This document shows positions 24,016-33,135 of a DNA stretch of 64,000 bases, in pieces. Source of the DNA: Pantoea cypripedii (lineage in GTDB: Bacteria; Pseudomonadota; Gammaproteobacteria; Enterobacterales; Enterobacteriaceae); contig NZ_CP024768.1 in assembly GCF_011395035.1 (NCBI RefSeq), positions 1 through 64,000 of the forward strand, in the 5' to 3' direction. The position numbers and the translations under genes were made by a program. The notes beneath the pieces are model-generated. The model was not told the DNA's origin. It saw only the letters and a list, made by a program, of their open reading frames with translations, and did not search any database. The stretch's first letter is position 1. Each line of letters starts with the position of its first letter.

Positions 24016-24367
24016 CCTGTAGGGTGTAGAGGCTATTGTCGTTGTAAGGCTATGAACAGGGCGGTTGAATTGTTGACCTGAGTTTCCGGCAACATCAATT
24101 ACTGATTTTTATCCAGCTATTACGTTTTTTGGTTTATTTGCGATTTTTTGAGCGCGATCGATATTTGGCGGTTTTCAGAGGAATGGATTGCAAGTCAGCT
24201 GCGAGAAGGCGTGCAATGAAAATAACGACATTATTTTGCGAGCTGACGCACAAATAATAATTATCTTAAGTTAAGTGTGAAATATCGTAATTGAGAAGCG
24301 GCATAACGCATTACCACAATAATGGCTCAAAGCTGACCACTCGGGTCCTCATGCTAAGGAGCAAAAA
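24016..24367. promoter_or_regulatory. divergent xylF / xylA control region
   Basis: Spacer of 352 bases between the two xylose operons. A CRP-like site TGCGA-N6-CGCACA lies at 24237-24252. After it, TTATC, GTGTGAAATAT and GTAATTGAG (24261-24294) align with the E. coli xylA promoter XylR half-sites as I remember them. A second AT-rich block at 24115-24170 would serve xylF. A ribosome binding site, AAGGAGC, precedes xylA. Expected control: XylR with xylose plus CRP-cAMP. Confidence 0.7.
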
Positions 24368-25690
24368 ATGCACGCCTATTTCGACCAGCTTGATCGCGTT
24401 CGTTATGAGGGAGCCAACACCCGCAATCCTCTGGCGTTTCGTCATTACAATCCTGATGAAGTGATTCTCGGTAAAACCATGGCGGAGCATCTGCGTTTTG
24501 CCGCCTGCTACTGGCATACCTTCTGCTGGAACGGCGCAGATATGTTTGGTGTGGGTGCCTTTGACCGGCCCTGGCAGAAGAATGGTGATGCGCTCGAACT
24601 GGCGAAACAGAAGGCCGACGTCGCTTTTGAGTTCTTTCACAAGCTGAACGTACCTTATTACTGCTTCCACGATGTCGATGTCTCGCCGGAAGGCGATTCG
24701 CTGAAAAGCTATCGCGAAAACTTTGCAGTGATGACTGATAAACTGCTGGAAAAACAGCAGGAAACCGGCGTGAAACTGTTGTGGGGCACCGCCAACTGCT
24801 TCACCCATCCGCGCTATGGCGCAGGGGCAGCCACCAGCCCGGACCCGGAAATTTTTGCCTGGGCCGCCAGCCAGGTGTGCAGCGCCATGCAGGCAACGCA
24901 AACCCTCGGCGGTGAAAACTATGTGTTATGGGGTGGCCGCGAAGGCTATGAAACCCTGCTGAATACCGACCTGCGTCAGGAGCGTGAGCAGATTGGCCGC
25001 TTTATGCAGATGGTGGTGGACCATAAACACAAAATCGGTTTCCAGGGCATGTTGCTGATCGAGCCGAAACCGCAGGAGCCGACCAAACATCAGTATGACT
25101 ATGATGTGGCGACGGTATATGGCTTCCTGAAGCAGTTTGGGCTGGAGAAAGAGATTAAAGTTAACGTGGAAGCTAACCACGCGACGCTGGCGGGCCACTC
25201 CTTCCATCATGAAATTGCCACAGCCATTGCGCTGGGGATTTTTGGTTCGGTGGATGCTAACCGTGGCGACATTCAGTGCGGCTGGGACACCGATCAGTTC
25301 CCGATTAGCGTGGAAGAGAATGCGCTGGTGTTGTACGAAATCATCAAAGCGGGCGGATTTACCACCGGCGGCTTAAACTTTGATGCCAAAGTACGGCGTC
25401 AGAGCACGGATAAATATGACCTGTTCTACGGTCATATTGGTGCGATGGATACTATGGCGCTGGCGCTGAAAGTGGCGGCGCGTATGGTGGCAGACGGCGA
25501 GCTGGATAAGCGAGTTGCACAACGCTACAGCGGCTGGAACGGGGAGTTTGGTCAGCAGATCCTCAAAGGGGAATTTTCCCTCGCCTCGCTGGCGCAACAT
25601 GCCGGGCAGCAGCAATTTAATCCGCAGCATCGTAGCGGACGTCAGGAGCAGCTGGAAAATCTGGTGAATCACTACCTTTTTGATTTTTAA
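24368..25690 (+). CDS. XylA, xylose isomerase
   Basis: A protein of 440 residues, as in E. coli. It converts D-xylose to D-xylulose in the cytoplasm. The catalytic motif YYCFHDVDVSPEG and the metal-binding VNVEANHATLAGHSFHHEIA and GWDTDQFP are intact. It is the first gene of xylAB, 17 bases before xylB. Confidence 0.97.
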   Translation: MHAYFDQLDRVRYEGANTRNPLAFRHYNPDEVILGKTMAEHLRFAACYWHTFCWNGADMFGVGAFDRPWQKNGDALELAKQKADVAFEFFHKLNVPYYCFHDVDVSPEGDSLKSYRENFAVMTDKLLEKQQETGVKLLWGTANCFTHPRYGAGAATSPDPEIFAWAASQVCSAMQATQTLGGENYVLWGGREGYETLLNTDLRQEREQIGRFMQMVVDHKHKIGFQGMLLIEPKPQEPTKHQYDYDVATVYGFLKQFGLEKEIKVNVEANHATLAGHSFHHEIATAIALGIFGSVDANRGDIQCGWDTDQFPISVEENALVLYEIIKAGGFTTGGLNFDAKVRRQSTDKYDLFYGHIGAMDTMALALKVAARMVADGELDKRVAQRYSGWNGEFGQQILKGEFSLASLAQHAGQQQFNPQHRSGRQEQLENLVNHYLFDF

Positions 25691-25707
25691 TCTTTCAGGA
25701 GATCAGC

Positions 25708-27150
25708 ATGGTTATCGGGATCGATTTAGGCACCTCCGGCGTCAAGGTGGCATTGCTGGATGCGCAGGGGCAGGTGATTGCCGTTACCAGCGCACCGTTG
25801 CAGGTGTCGCGCCCGCATCCGTTATGGAGCGAGCAGGATCCCGAAAGCTGGTGGCTCGCCACGGACCAGGCGATGCAGGCACTGGCGCAGCAGCACGATT
25901 TAAGCGGCGTGCAGGCGATAGGTCTGAGTGGCCAGATGCACGGTGCCACCCTGCTGGATACCCGGTTCCGGGTGCTGCGTCCGGCGATTCTCTGGAACGA
26001 CGGGCGCAGTGCTGAGCAGTGCCGCCAACTGGAACAGCAGGTGCCGGACTCACGCGCCATCACCGGCAACCTGATGATGCCGGGTTTTACTGCACCCAAG
26101 CTGCTGTGGGTGCAGCAACATGAACCTGAGATCTTTGCACAGGTCGCTAAGGTTTTGCTGCCCAAGGATTATCTGCGCTGGCGCTTAAGCGGCGATTTTG
26201 CCACTGATATGTCGGACGCGGCCGGGACGATGTGGCTGGATGTGGCGCAACGTGACTGGAGCGATAAATTACTCTCCGCCTGCGGGCTGGATCGCAGCCA
26301 GATGCCACGGCTGTTTGAAGGCAACCAGGTGACCGGTAGGTTGCAGCCAGAGATAGCCCAACGCTGGGGAATGCAGCCGGTGCCACTGGTGGCGGGTGGC
26401 GGTGATAACGCGGCGGGAGCGGTGGGCGTGGGTATGGTGGAGCCAGGGCAGGGCATGTTGTCGCTCGGCACCTCGGGCGTCTATTTCCTGGTAAGCGAGG
26501 GTTATCTCAGCAATCCACAGCGGGCGGTACACAGTTTTTGCCATGCGCTACCGCAGCGCTGGCATTTGATGTCCGTGATCCTGTGTGCGGCCTCCTGCCT
26601 GGATTGGGCGGCAAAACTCACTGGCTGTGAGGATGTGCCGCAACTCCTCGCCGAAGCTGAACAGGCGCGCAGCGATGTCTCATCCGTATGGTTCCTGCCT
26701 TATCTCTCCGGGGAGCGAACACCGCATAACAACCCGCAGGCGCAGGGGGCGTTTTTCGGCCTGACGCATCAGCATGGCAGGCCGGAACTGGCGCGTGCGG
26801 TGCTGGAAGGGGTGGGATTTGCTCTGGCCGAAGGAATGGATGCGGTACATGAATGTGGCGTGCAACCGCAAACGGTGATGCTGATTGGTGGCGGAGCGCG
26901 TAGTGCTTACTGGCGGCAGATGCTGGCGGATATCAGCGGCCTGACGCTGGATTATTGTCATGGCGGTGAAGTGGGTCCCGCGCTGGGTGCGGCACGGCTG
27001 GCACAACTGGCGGTCGCTCCCGATAGCGCGTTGCCGACACCGGAGCTGGCGCAGCGCCATCAGCCGGATGCGGCCAGGCATCGTGCTTATCAACCACAGC
27101 GAGAGGTCTTTGCCCGTCTGTATCAGCAACTGCAACCGCTGATGTCCTGA
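25708..27150 (+). CDS. XylB, xylulokinase
   Basis: A protein of 480 residues of the FGGY kinase family: the phosphate loop VIGIDLGTSGVKVALLDAQG, LSGQMHGATL near residue 75, and the C-terminal IGGGARSAYWRQMLADI. It phosphorylates D-xylulose to xylulose 5-phosphate for the pentose phosphate pathway. It is transcribed with xylA and followed by a palindromic REP pair. Confidence 0.96.
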   Translation: MVIGIDLGTSGVKVALLDAQGQVIAVTSAPLQVSRPHPLWSEQDPESWWLATDQAMQALAQQHDLSGVQAIGLSGQMHGATLLDTRFRVLRPAILWNDGRSAEQCRQLEQQVPDSRAITGNLMMPGFTAPKLLWVQQHEPEIFAQVAKVLLPKDYLRWRLSGDFATDMSDAAGTMWLDVAQRDWSDKLLSACGLDRSQMPRLFEGNQVTGRLQPEIAQRWGMQPVPLVAGGGDNAAGAVGVGMVEPGQGMLSLGTSGVYFLVSEGYLSNPQRAVHSFCHALPQRWHLMSVILCAASCLDWAAKLTGCEDVPQLLAEAEQARSDVSSVWFLPYLSGERTPHNNPQAQGAFFGLTHQHGRPELARAVLEGVGFALAEGMDAVHECGVQPQTVMLIGGGARSAYWRQMLADISGLTLDYCHGGEVGPALGAARLAQLAVAPDSALPTPELAQRHQPDAARHRAYQPQREVFARLYQQLQPLMS

Positions 27151-27206
27151 TACCGCGGTAAGATGGCCGAAAAGGGCATGAGTTGGATGTTAAGGTTGGC
27201 TATGAT

Positions 27207-27284
27207 GTAGCGGCGCGATTTATCGCGCGTCTTTTGAACCGGGACACCTGCTGCTAAAACACACGCGATAAATCGCGTCGCTAC
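27207..27284. repeat. GTAG-type REP pair after xylB
   Basis: Two inverted units: GTAGCG followed by GCGCGATTTATCGCGC at 27207-27228, and the reverse unit (one base changed) at 27264-27284. Stem and GTAG head match the other units at 37020, 37069, 53606, 53752, 53792, 61979 and 62016. Confidence 0.85.
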
Positions 27285-27326
27285 GGTTGGGTGCAGGACG
27301 TAAACCAAACCAACCGGAGCACACTC

Positions 27327-28259
27327 ATGCCGCAGCCCGTGTTCTTCCTGATTCTCCCCGGGGTGATGGTGCTCGATCTCACCGGCCCGGCAGAAACCTT
27401 CCAGCTGGCTGGCGGCCACTTCGTGCTGCACTATATCGGGCCGCAGGCCAGCGTCATCGGTTCCACCCAAATGACCATCAGTGACATCGCGCCGCTGCCC
27501 GATCGGTTGCCTGACAACAGCCTGCTGGTGGTGCCGGGCGTGCACGATTCGCGTACCTGCTACGACACCCCCGCTGCGGCGATGGCGCGTGACTGGTTAC
27601 GCCAGCAACAGGCCGATATCCAGGCACAGCGCATCACCCTGGTGTGCGTTTGCTCCGGTTCGTTGCTGGCAGCCCTTGCCGGATTGCTGGATGGCGTGCA
27701 ATGCACCACGCATCATGACGTGTTGCCCCGTTTGCAGGCGGCGGCCCCGGCAGCGCTGGTAAAAGAAAATCGGGTGTTTATTGAAGATGGTGGCATCTGG
27801 AGTAGCGCCGGGATCACCGCTGGTATCGATCTCTCGCTGCACTTGATTAACCGGCTGTGCGGCGCGCGTCAGGCGCTGGCGGTGGCGCGTGAGATGGTGG
27901 TGTGGTTCCGGCGTTCCGGCGATGATCCGCAGCTCTCGCCGTGGCTGCGCTATCGTAACCACCTGCACCCGGCGATTCACCGAGCGCAGGATGTGATGAT
28001 TGCCCACCCTGAGTATGACTGGTCGCTGCCTGCGCTGGCGCAGCGCGCCCATGTCAGCGAGCGGCATCTGACGCGTCTGTTCCGCCAGCATCTGGGCATT
28101 AGCGTGCGTGAATACCACGAGCAGCTGCGGCTGGTGATTGCCCGTCAGCGTCAGCAGCAGGGCGAAGCCGCAGAAAAAGCCGCATTGGCAGCAGGTTTTT
28201 CCTCCGCGCGTCAGCTGCGTCGGGCGCTGCAACGCTGGGACGATCAGCTCACCAGATGA
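27327..28259 (+). CDS. GlxA-type transcriptional regulator
   Basis: A protein of 310 residues with a DJ-1/PfpI (class I glutamine amidotransferase-like) N-terminal domain (FFLILPGVMVLDLTGPAETF, CVCSGSLLAALAGLLDG with the elbow Cys) and a C-terminal AraC DNA-binding domain (WSLPALAQRAHVSERHLTRL). ATG 27327 follows GGAG; the longer GTG frame adds non-homologous residues. GlxA-family regulators often control catabolism of methylated or amino compounds; the ligand here is unknown. Its 3' end overlaps the convergent wecH by 16 bases. Confidence 0.85.
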   Translation: MPQPVFFLILPGVMVLDLTGPAETFQLAGGHFVLHYIGPQASVIGSTQMTISDIAPLPDRLPDNSLLVVPGVHDSRTCYDTPAAAMARDWLRQQQADIQAQRITLVCVCSGSLLAALAGLLDGVQCTTHHDVLPRLQAAAPAALVKENRVFIEDGGIWSSAGITAGIDLSLHLINRLCGARQALAVAREMVVWFRRSGDDPQLSPWLRYRNHLHPAIHRAQDVMIAHPEYDWSLPALAQRAHVSERHLTRLFRQHLGISVREYHEQLRLVIARQRQQQGEAAEKAALAAGFSSARQLRRALQRWDDQLTR

Positions 28260-29239
28260 TGTTTATCGACCCGTTTTAGCAATATCGCCAGCAGTAAACT
28301 TCCGCCAAGCGTTACGCCAAACACCCACGGCAGGTCGAACCAAGGCTTTGCCATATCGTCGTAATGGTTGGTACGCAGAAAATGGATAAACAACGCATGA
28401 AAGCCATAAATGGGCAGCGAATAGCGCGCAATGGTCGCCAGTAGCGGCGGCGTGCGGCGATTGAGCGCATTTTTGCACAGTACCAGCAGGCTAATTGCCG
28501 CAATGAATACCAGCGGTCCGCAGTAGAGATACCAGGTATCGTTGAATGCACCGTTTATCAGCAACATCTGTTTGGTGCCAAGCGCGATGCCAATCACACA
28601 GGCGATAAAACCCAGTGCGGCCAGTAAGGTGACCCCCGGCTTTTCCGTGTCCATACAGCCAATGGTCCGCCCCAGTAACGCATACAGCAGGTAATAAATG
28701 CTGTCTCCGCTGACATATAAATTCACCGGTAACCAGTGAAACGGCCCCACCGACTGGCTGAGCGTGTTGGGATTTGCCAGCACCGCCAGCACCAGGACGA
28801 GTAACGCTACGTAGCGCGGCGGCACGCTTTTCACCTGAATCAGCGGTGAAAGCAGGTAGATACCGATAATCGCAAAGAAAAACCACAGGTGATAGAACAC
28901 CGGTTTCTGCAACAGCTTCAGCAGCGAACGGCCTTCGCTGATCGGCGTCAGCCAGGTGATATAAGCCAGCGCCACCGCGCTGTAGAACAGCAGGCATAGC
29001 ACGATACGCAGCATATGCCGCCCCCTGGCGCTGCGTTCACCAAAGAACAGATAACCTGAAATCATAAAGAACAGCGGCACGCAGACGCGCGATGCGGAGT
29101 TGAGCACGTTAGCCACATCCCAGCTGAGACCGGTCACTGCCATCGGCCCGGTGATGTACCAGGTGGTGGTATGAATAACGATCACCATCAGGCAGGCGAT
29201 GGCACGTAAGTTGTCGATCCAATTGATTTTTTGCGGCAT
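28244..29239 (-). CDS. WecH-like O-acetyltransferase
   Basis: An integral membrane acyltransferase (family 3) of 331 residues with about ten hydrophobic helices. It opens KINWIDNLRAIACLMVIVIH with the conserved catalytic-type His in helix 1, and continues with SASRVCVPLFFMISGYLFFG. The whole chain resembles E. coli WecH (YiaH), which acetylates enterobacterial common antigen, and the position beside glyQ is also as in E. coli. Confidence 0.88.
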   Translation of the reverse strand: MPQKINWIDNLRAIACLMVIVIHTTTWYITGPMAVTGLSWDVANVLNSASRVCVPLFFMISGYLFFGERSARGRHMLRIVLCLLFYSAVALAYITWLTPISEGRSLLKLLQKPVFYHLWFFFAIIGIYLLSPLIQVKSVPPRYVALLVLVLAVLANPNTLSQSVGPFHWLPVNLYVSGDSIYYLLYALLGRTIGCMDTEKPGVTLLAALGFIACVIGIALGTKQMLLINGAFNDTWYLYCGPLVFIAAISLLVLCKNALNRRTPPLLATIARYSLPIYGFHALFIHFLRTNHYDDMAKPWFDLPWVFGVTLGGSLLLAILLKRVDKHHLVS

Positions 29240-29431
29240 AGCTTCCCCAGGTACACAACGTCCATGCCCGGAAGGGTAGTCAGTGGCAGGCTAGCCAACA
29301 ACCTCTGGGCCTGGAATTCAGAGCCATCTGGTTGCTGGTGCGTTGTCAGGATTTCCGGCTGCACAATGCGCGGTCAAAGGGTATACTGTCGCACTCTTTT
29401 TTAATCCACCCGTATCGCGTGCGAATTCAAC

Positions 29432-30343
29432 ATGCAAAAGTTTGATACCAAGACCTTTCAGGGCCTGATCCTGACCTTGCAGGATTACTGGGCGCGTCAG
29501 GGCTGCACCATTGTCCAACCGCTGGACATGGAAGTGGGCGCTGGCACCTCTCACCCGATGACTTGCCTGCGCGCATTAGGCCCGGAGCCGATTGCCGCCG
29601 CTTATGTGCAGCCATCCCGCCGTCCTACCGATGGACGCTACGGTGAAAACCCGAACCGTTTACAGCACTACTATCAGTTCCAGGTGATCATCAAGCCCTC
29701 GCCGGACAACATTCAGGAGCTGTACCTTGGGTCGCTGAAAGAGCTGGGTATCGATCCGACGGTGCACGACATTCGCTTCGTTGAAGATAACTGGGAAAAC
29801 CCGACGCTGGGTGCCTGGGGTCTCGGCTGGGAAGTGTGGCTTAACGGCATGGAAGTGACGCAGTTTACTTACTTCCAGCAGGTGGGCGGCCTCGAATGTA
29901 AGCCAGTGACCGGTGAGATCACTTACGGCCTGGAGCGTCTGGCGATGTATATCCAGGGCGTGGACAGTGTCTATGATCTGACCTGGAGCGACGGCCCGCT
30001 GGGCAAAACCACTTACGGTGATGTGTTCCATCAGAACGAAGTGGAACAGTCGACCTATAACTTCGAATACGCCGATGTGGATTTCCTCTTCACCTGCTTC
30101 GAGCAGTACGAGAAAGAAGCACAGCACCTGCTGGCGCTGGAAAAACCGCTGCCGCTGCCTGCGTATGAGCGCATCCTGAAAGCCGCGCACAGCTTTAACC
30201 TGCTGGACGCGCGTAAGGCGATCTCGGTGACCGAGCGTCAGCGTTACATTCTGCGCATCCGTACCCTGACCAAAGCCGTGGCTGAAGCCTACTACGCCTC
30301 CCGTGAGGCGATGGGCTTCCCGATGTGCAATAACAACAAGTAA
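29432..30343 (+). CDS. GlyQ, glycyl-tRNA synthetase alpha subunit
   Basis: A protein of 303 residues, identical in length to E. coli GlyQ, starting MQKFDTKTFQGLILTLQDYW. It contains the class II active-site motifs (GRYGENPNRLQHYYQFQVII, YFQQVGG). With GlyS it forms the alpha2-beta2 enzyme that charges tRNA-Gly. It lies nine bases before glyS. Confidence 0.98.
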   Translation: MQKFDTKTFQGLILTLQDYWARQGCTIVQPLDMEVGAGTSHPMTCLRALGPEPIAAAYVQPSRRPTDGRYGENPNRLQHYYQFQVIIKPSPDNIQELYLGSLKELGIDPTVHDIRFVEDNWENPTLGAWGLGWEVWLNGMEVTQFTYFQQVGGLECKPVTGEITYGLERLAMYIQGVDSVYDLTWSDGPLGKTTYGDVFHQNEVEQSTYNFEYADVDFLFTCFEQYEKEAQHLLALEKPLPLPAYERILKAAHSFNLLDARKAISVTERQRYILRIRTLTKAVAEAYYASREAMGFPMCNNNK

Positions 30344-30352
30344 GAGGCAGCC

Positions 30353-32422
30353 ATGACCGATAAAACTTTCCTGGTGGAAATTGGCACCGAAGAGTTGCCT
30401 CCGAAAGCGCTGCGCAGCCTGGCGGAATCCTTTGCTGCGCACGTGACTGCTGAGCTGGACGCTGCTGGCCTGGCGCACGGTGAAGTCAGCTGGTTTGCGG
30501 CTCCGCGTCGTCTGGCACTGAAAGTGGCCCAGCTGGCAGCGGCACAACCGGATCGCGAAGTTGAAAAACGCGGCCCGGCGATTGCGGCAGCTTTCGATGC
30601 TGACGGCAATGCCACTAAAGCGGCAGAAGGCTGGGCGCGTGGCAACGGTATCACCTTGGATCAGGCGGAGCGCCTGAACACCGATAAAGGTGAATGGCTG
30701 GTCTATCGTGCGCAGGTCAAAGGCGAAAGCGTCCAGACGCTGCTGCCCGCGATGGTAGCAACCGCACTGGGCAAGCTGCCGATCCCGAAACTGATGCGCT
30801 GGGGTGCCAGCGACGTGCAATTTGTGCGTCCGGTCCACACCGTGACGTTGCTGCTGGGTGCGGAGCTGATTCCGGCGACCATCCTCGGCATTCAGTCGGA
30901 TCGCGTGATCCGTGGTCATCGCTTTATGGGTGAGCCGGAAATCACCCTCGACAATGCCGATCAATATCCGCAGCTGCTGCTGGAACGCGGCAAGGTGATG
31001 GCGGACTACGAAGCGCGTAAAGCCCGGATCAAAGCGGATGCCGAAAAAGCGGCGCTGCAGCTGGGTGGCAATGCTGACCTGAGCGACAGCCTGCTGGAAG
31101 AAGTCACCTCGCTGGTGGAGTGGCCGGTAGTACTGACCGCCACCTTTGAAGAGAAATTCCTCGCGGTTCCGGCTGAAGCGCTGGTGTACACCATGAAAGG
31201 TGACCAGAAATACTTCCCGGTCTACGCTGATGACGGCAAACTGCTGCCGAACTTCATCTTTGTTGCCAACATCGAATCCCGCGATCCGCAGCAGATCATC
31301 TCCGGTAACGAGAAGGTGGTCCGTCCGCGTCTGGCCGATGCTGAATTCTTCTTTAACACCGACCGTAAAAAGCGTCTGGAAGATCATCTGCCGCGTCTGG
31401 AAACCGTGCTGTTCCAGAAAGAGCTGGGTACGCTGCGTGATAAAACTGACCGCATTCAGGCGCTGGCTGGCTGGATCGCCGCGCAGATCGGTGCCGATGT
31501 AAACCATGCTACCCGCGCTGGCCTGCTGTCGAAATGCGACCTGATGACCAACATGGTGTTCGAGTTTACCGACACTCAGGGTGTGATGGGCATGCACTAC
31601 GCGCGTCATGATGGCGAAGCGGAAGATGTGGCGGTGGCGCTGAACGAGCAGTATCAGCCGCGTTTTGCCGGTGATGATCTGCCGTCTAACCCGGTCGCCT
31701 GTGCCGTCGCGATTTCCGATAAAATGGATACCCTGGCGGGCATCTTCGGGATTGGTCAGCATCCGAAAGGCGATAAAGACCCGTTCGCGCTGCGCCGTGC
31801 GGCGCTGGGCGTGCTGCGTATTATCGTCGAGAAGAACCTGCCGCTCGATCTGCAAACCCTGACGGAAGAAGCGGTGCGCCTCTACGGCAGCAAACTGAGC
31901 AATGCTAAGGTTGTGGATGATGTGATCGAGTTTATGCTGGGACGTTTCCGCACCTGGTATCAGGAAGAAGGTCACAGCGTGGACACCATTCAGGCGGTAC
32001 TGGCTCGTCGCCCGACTCGTCCGGCCGATTTCGATGCGCGTATGAAAGCGGTTTCGCACTTCCGTACTCTGGAAGCGGCGGCAACGCTGGCAGCGGCCAA
32101 CAAGCGTGTTTCTAACATCCTGGCGAAATCAACCGAAACGCTGAACGACAGCGTGCAGGCTTCGCTGTTGAAAGAGAACGAAGAGATCAAGCTGGCGACC
32201 TTCGTCACGGCGCTCGGCAGCAAACTGCAACCGTACTTCGCAGAAGGCCGCTATCAGGATGCGTTGATCGAACTGGCGCAGCTGCGCGAAGCGGTCGATA
32301 ACTTCTTCGATAAAGTGATGGTGAACGCAGATGACCAGGCAGTGCGGATTAACCGTCTGACGCTGCTGGCCCAACTGCGCGAGCTGTTCTTGCAAGTGGC
32401 GGATATTTCGCTGTTGCAGTAA
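30353..32422 (+). CDS. GlyS, glycyl-tRNA synthetase beta subunit
   Basis: A protein of 689 residues (TFLVEIGTEELPPKALRSLA at the start), the tRNA-binding and HD-like beta subunit. E. coli GlyS has the same length. It is cotranscribed with glyQ and ends at a strong terminator. Confidence 0.98.
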   Translation: MTDKTFLVEIGTEELPPKALRSLAESFAAHVTAELDAAGLAHGEVSWFAAPRRLALKVAQLAAAQPDREVEKRGPAIAAAFDADGNATKAAEGWARGNGITLDQAERLNTDKGEWLVYRAQVKGESVQTLLPAMVATALGKLPIPKLMRWGASDVQFVRPVHTVTLLLGAELIPATILGIQSDRVIRGHRFMGEPEITLDNADQYPQLLLERGKVMADYEARKARIKADAEKAALQLGGNADLSDSLLEEVTSLVEWPVVLTATFEEKFLAVPAEALVYTMKGDQKYFPVYADDGKLLPNFIFVANIESRDPQQIISGNEKVVRPRLADAEFFFNTDRKKRLEDHLPRLETVLFQKELGTLRDKTDRIQALAGWIAAQIGADVNHATRAGLLSKCDLMTNMVFEFTDTQGVMGMHYARHDGEAEDVAVALNEQYQPRFAGDDLPSNPVACAVAISDKMDTLAGIFGIGQHPKGDKDPFALRRAALGVLRIIVEKNLPLDLQTLTEEAVRLYGSKLSNAKVVDDVIEFMLGRFRTWYQEEGHSVDTIQAVLARRPTRPADFDARMKAVSHFRTLEAAATLAAANKRVSNILAKSTETLNDSVQASLLKENEEIKLATFVTALGSKLQPYFAEGRYQDALIELAQLREAVDNFFDKVMVNADDQAVRINRLTLLAQLRELFLQVADISLLQ

Positions 32423-32444
32423 GGCGAACATCTGGAAAAACGAA

Positions 32445-32466
32445 GGGGCGAGCGATCGCCCCTTTT
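32445..32466 (+). terminator. glyQS terminator
   Basis: GGGGCGA-GCGA-TCGCCCC followed by TTTT. It ends glyQS immediately before the convergent parE gene. Confidence 0.85.
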
Positions 32467-32468
32467 GC

Positions 32469-32777
32469 TTAGTGAAATTGAATATCGAAAGTGAATGCAC
32501 CAATGTCTTGTGAATGATGCAATATACGGCCAATAAATACGGTATCAGATTCTGATCGATAGAAAATAATATGCCGTCCGCAAGGGAGTGAATATACATG
32601 TTCTCCCAATTCTGATCGCTTACGTCCTAACTCGTTCGATACAAGTCTGGAAAATAGAGTGTCAAATTTAAGGTTATAGCAATTGGCCTGATGTTCGCCG
32701 TAATTCCAATAGCCATAAATCCAAATTGAACTGAGATCTTCCTCCGCTTCAGGTTGTACTATTATCGTCCTGTTCAT
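32469..32777 (-). CDS. ParE-type toxin
   Basis: A protein of 102 residues of the RelE/ParE superfamily: IIVQPEAEEDLSSIWIYGYW, LGRKRSELGEHVYSLPCGRH and FYRSESDTVFIGRILHHSQD are the expected order. ParE toxins poison DNA gyrase. Its start lies 29 bases inside the antitoxin gene. AT content is higher than in the flanking core genes, so the pair is a likely insertion between glyS and selB. Confidence 0.85.
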   Translation of the reverse strand: MNRTIIVQPEAEEDLSSIWIYGYWNYGEHQANCYNLKFDTLFSRLVSNELGRKRSELGEHVYSLPCGRHIIFYRSESDTVFIGRILHHSQDIGAFTFDIQFH

Positions 32778-33027
32778 TTATGCCTACCCTGGCTCTGACT
32801 TTCTTAAGAAAGGCTTCTCTGTCCCACACTTCCCCTTCACCACTCTCAAAACCTTGTTTCACCAGCACCCTCAGTGTTTCCAGCTTCGACTCCGCCTGCT
32901 TCTCCCGCAACAAACGTAGTGATTCCCGCACCACTTCGCTTTGCGTACGGTAGTCACCGGATGCAACCAGTGATTCAACAAACTCGCGCAGTTCGTCACC
33001 CAAATCGATCGTCATAGTCCGTGCCAT
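32749..33027 (-). CDS. ParD-type antitoxin
   Basis: A protein of 92 residues with an N-terminal ribbon-helix-helix (RTMTIDLGDELREFVESLVA, RTQSEVVRESLRLLREK) and an acidic C terminus that would wrap the toxin. It comes first in the operon, as usual for type II antitoxins, and probably represses its own promoter. Confidence 0.88.
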   Translation of the reverse strand: MARTMTIDLGDELREFVESLVASGDYRTQSEVVRESLRLLREKQAESKLETLRVLVKQGFESGEGEVWDREAFLKKVRARVGINEQDDNSTT

Positions 33028-33135
33028 AGCGGTTACCTGATGTAAGAAATATTCTTACATCCTGGCACATTTTTGTTCAACGATGAACTGGGGTTGCAGC
33101 GGGATTACATCGGCAATTGCGAGGAGGCACGAAAA

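Noticed and set aside
29660..32059. 799-codon minus-strand open frame across glyQ and glyS
   Set aside because: Antisense shadow of glyQS caused by GC-rich codon usage.
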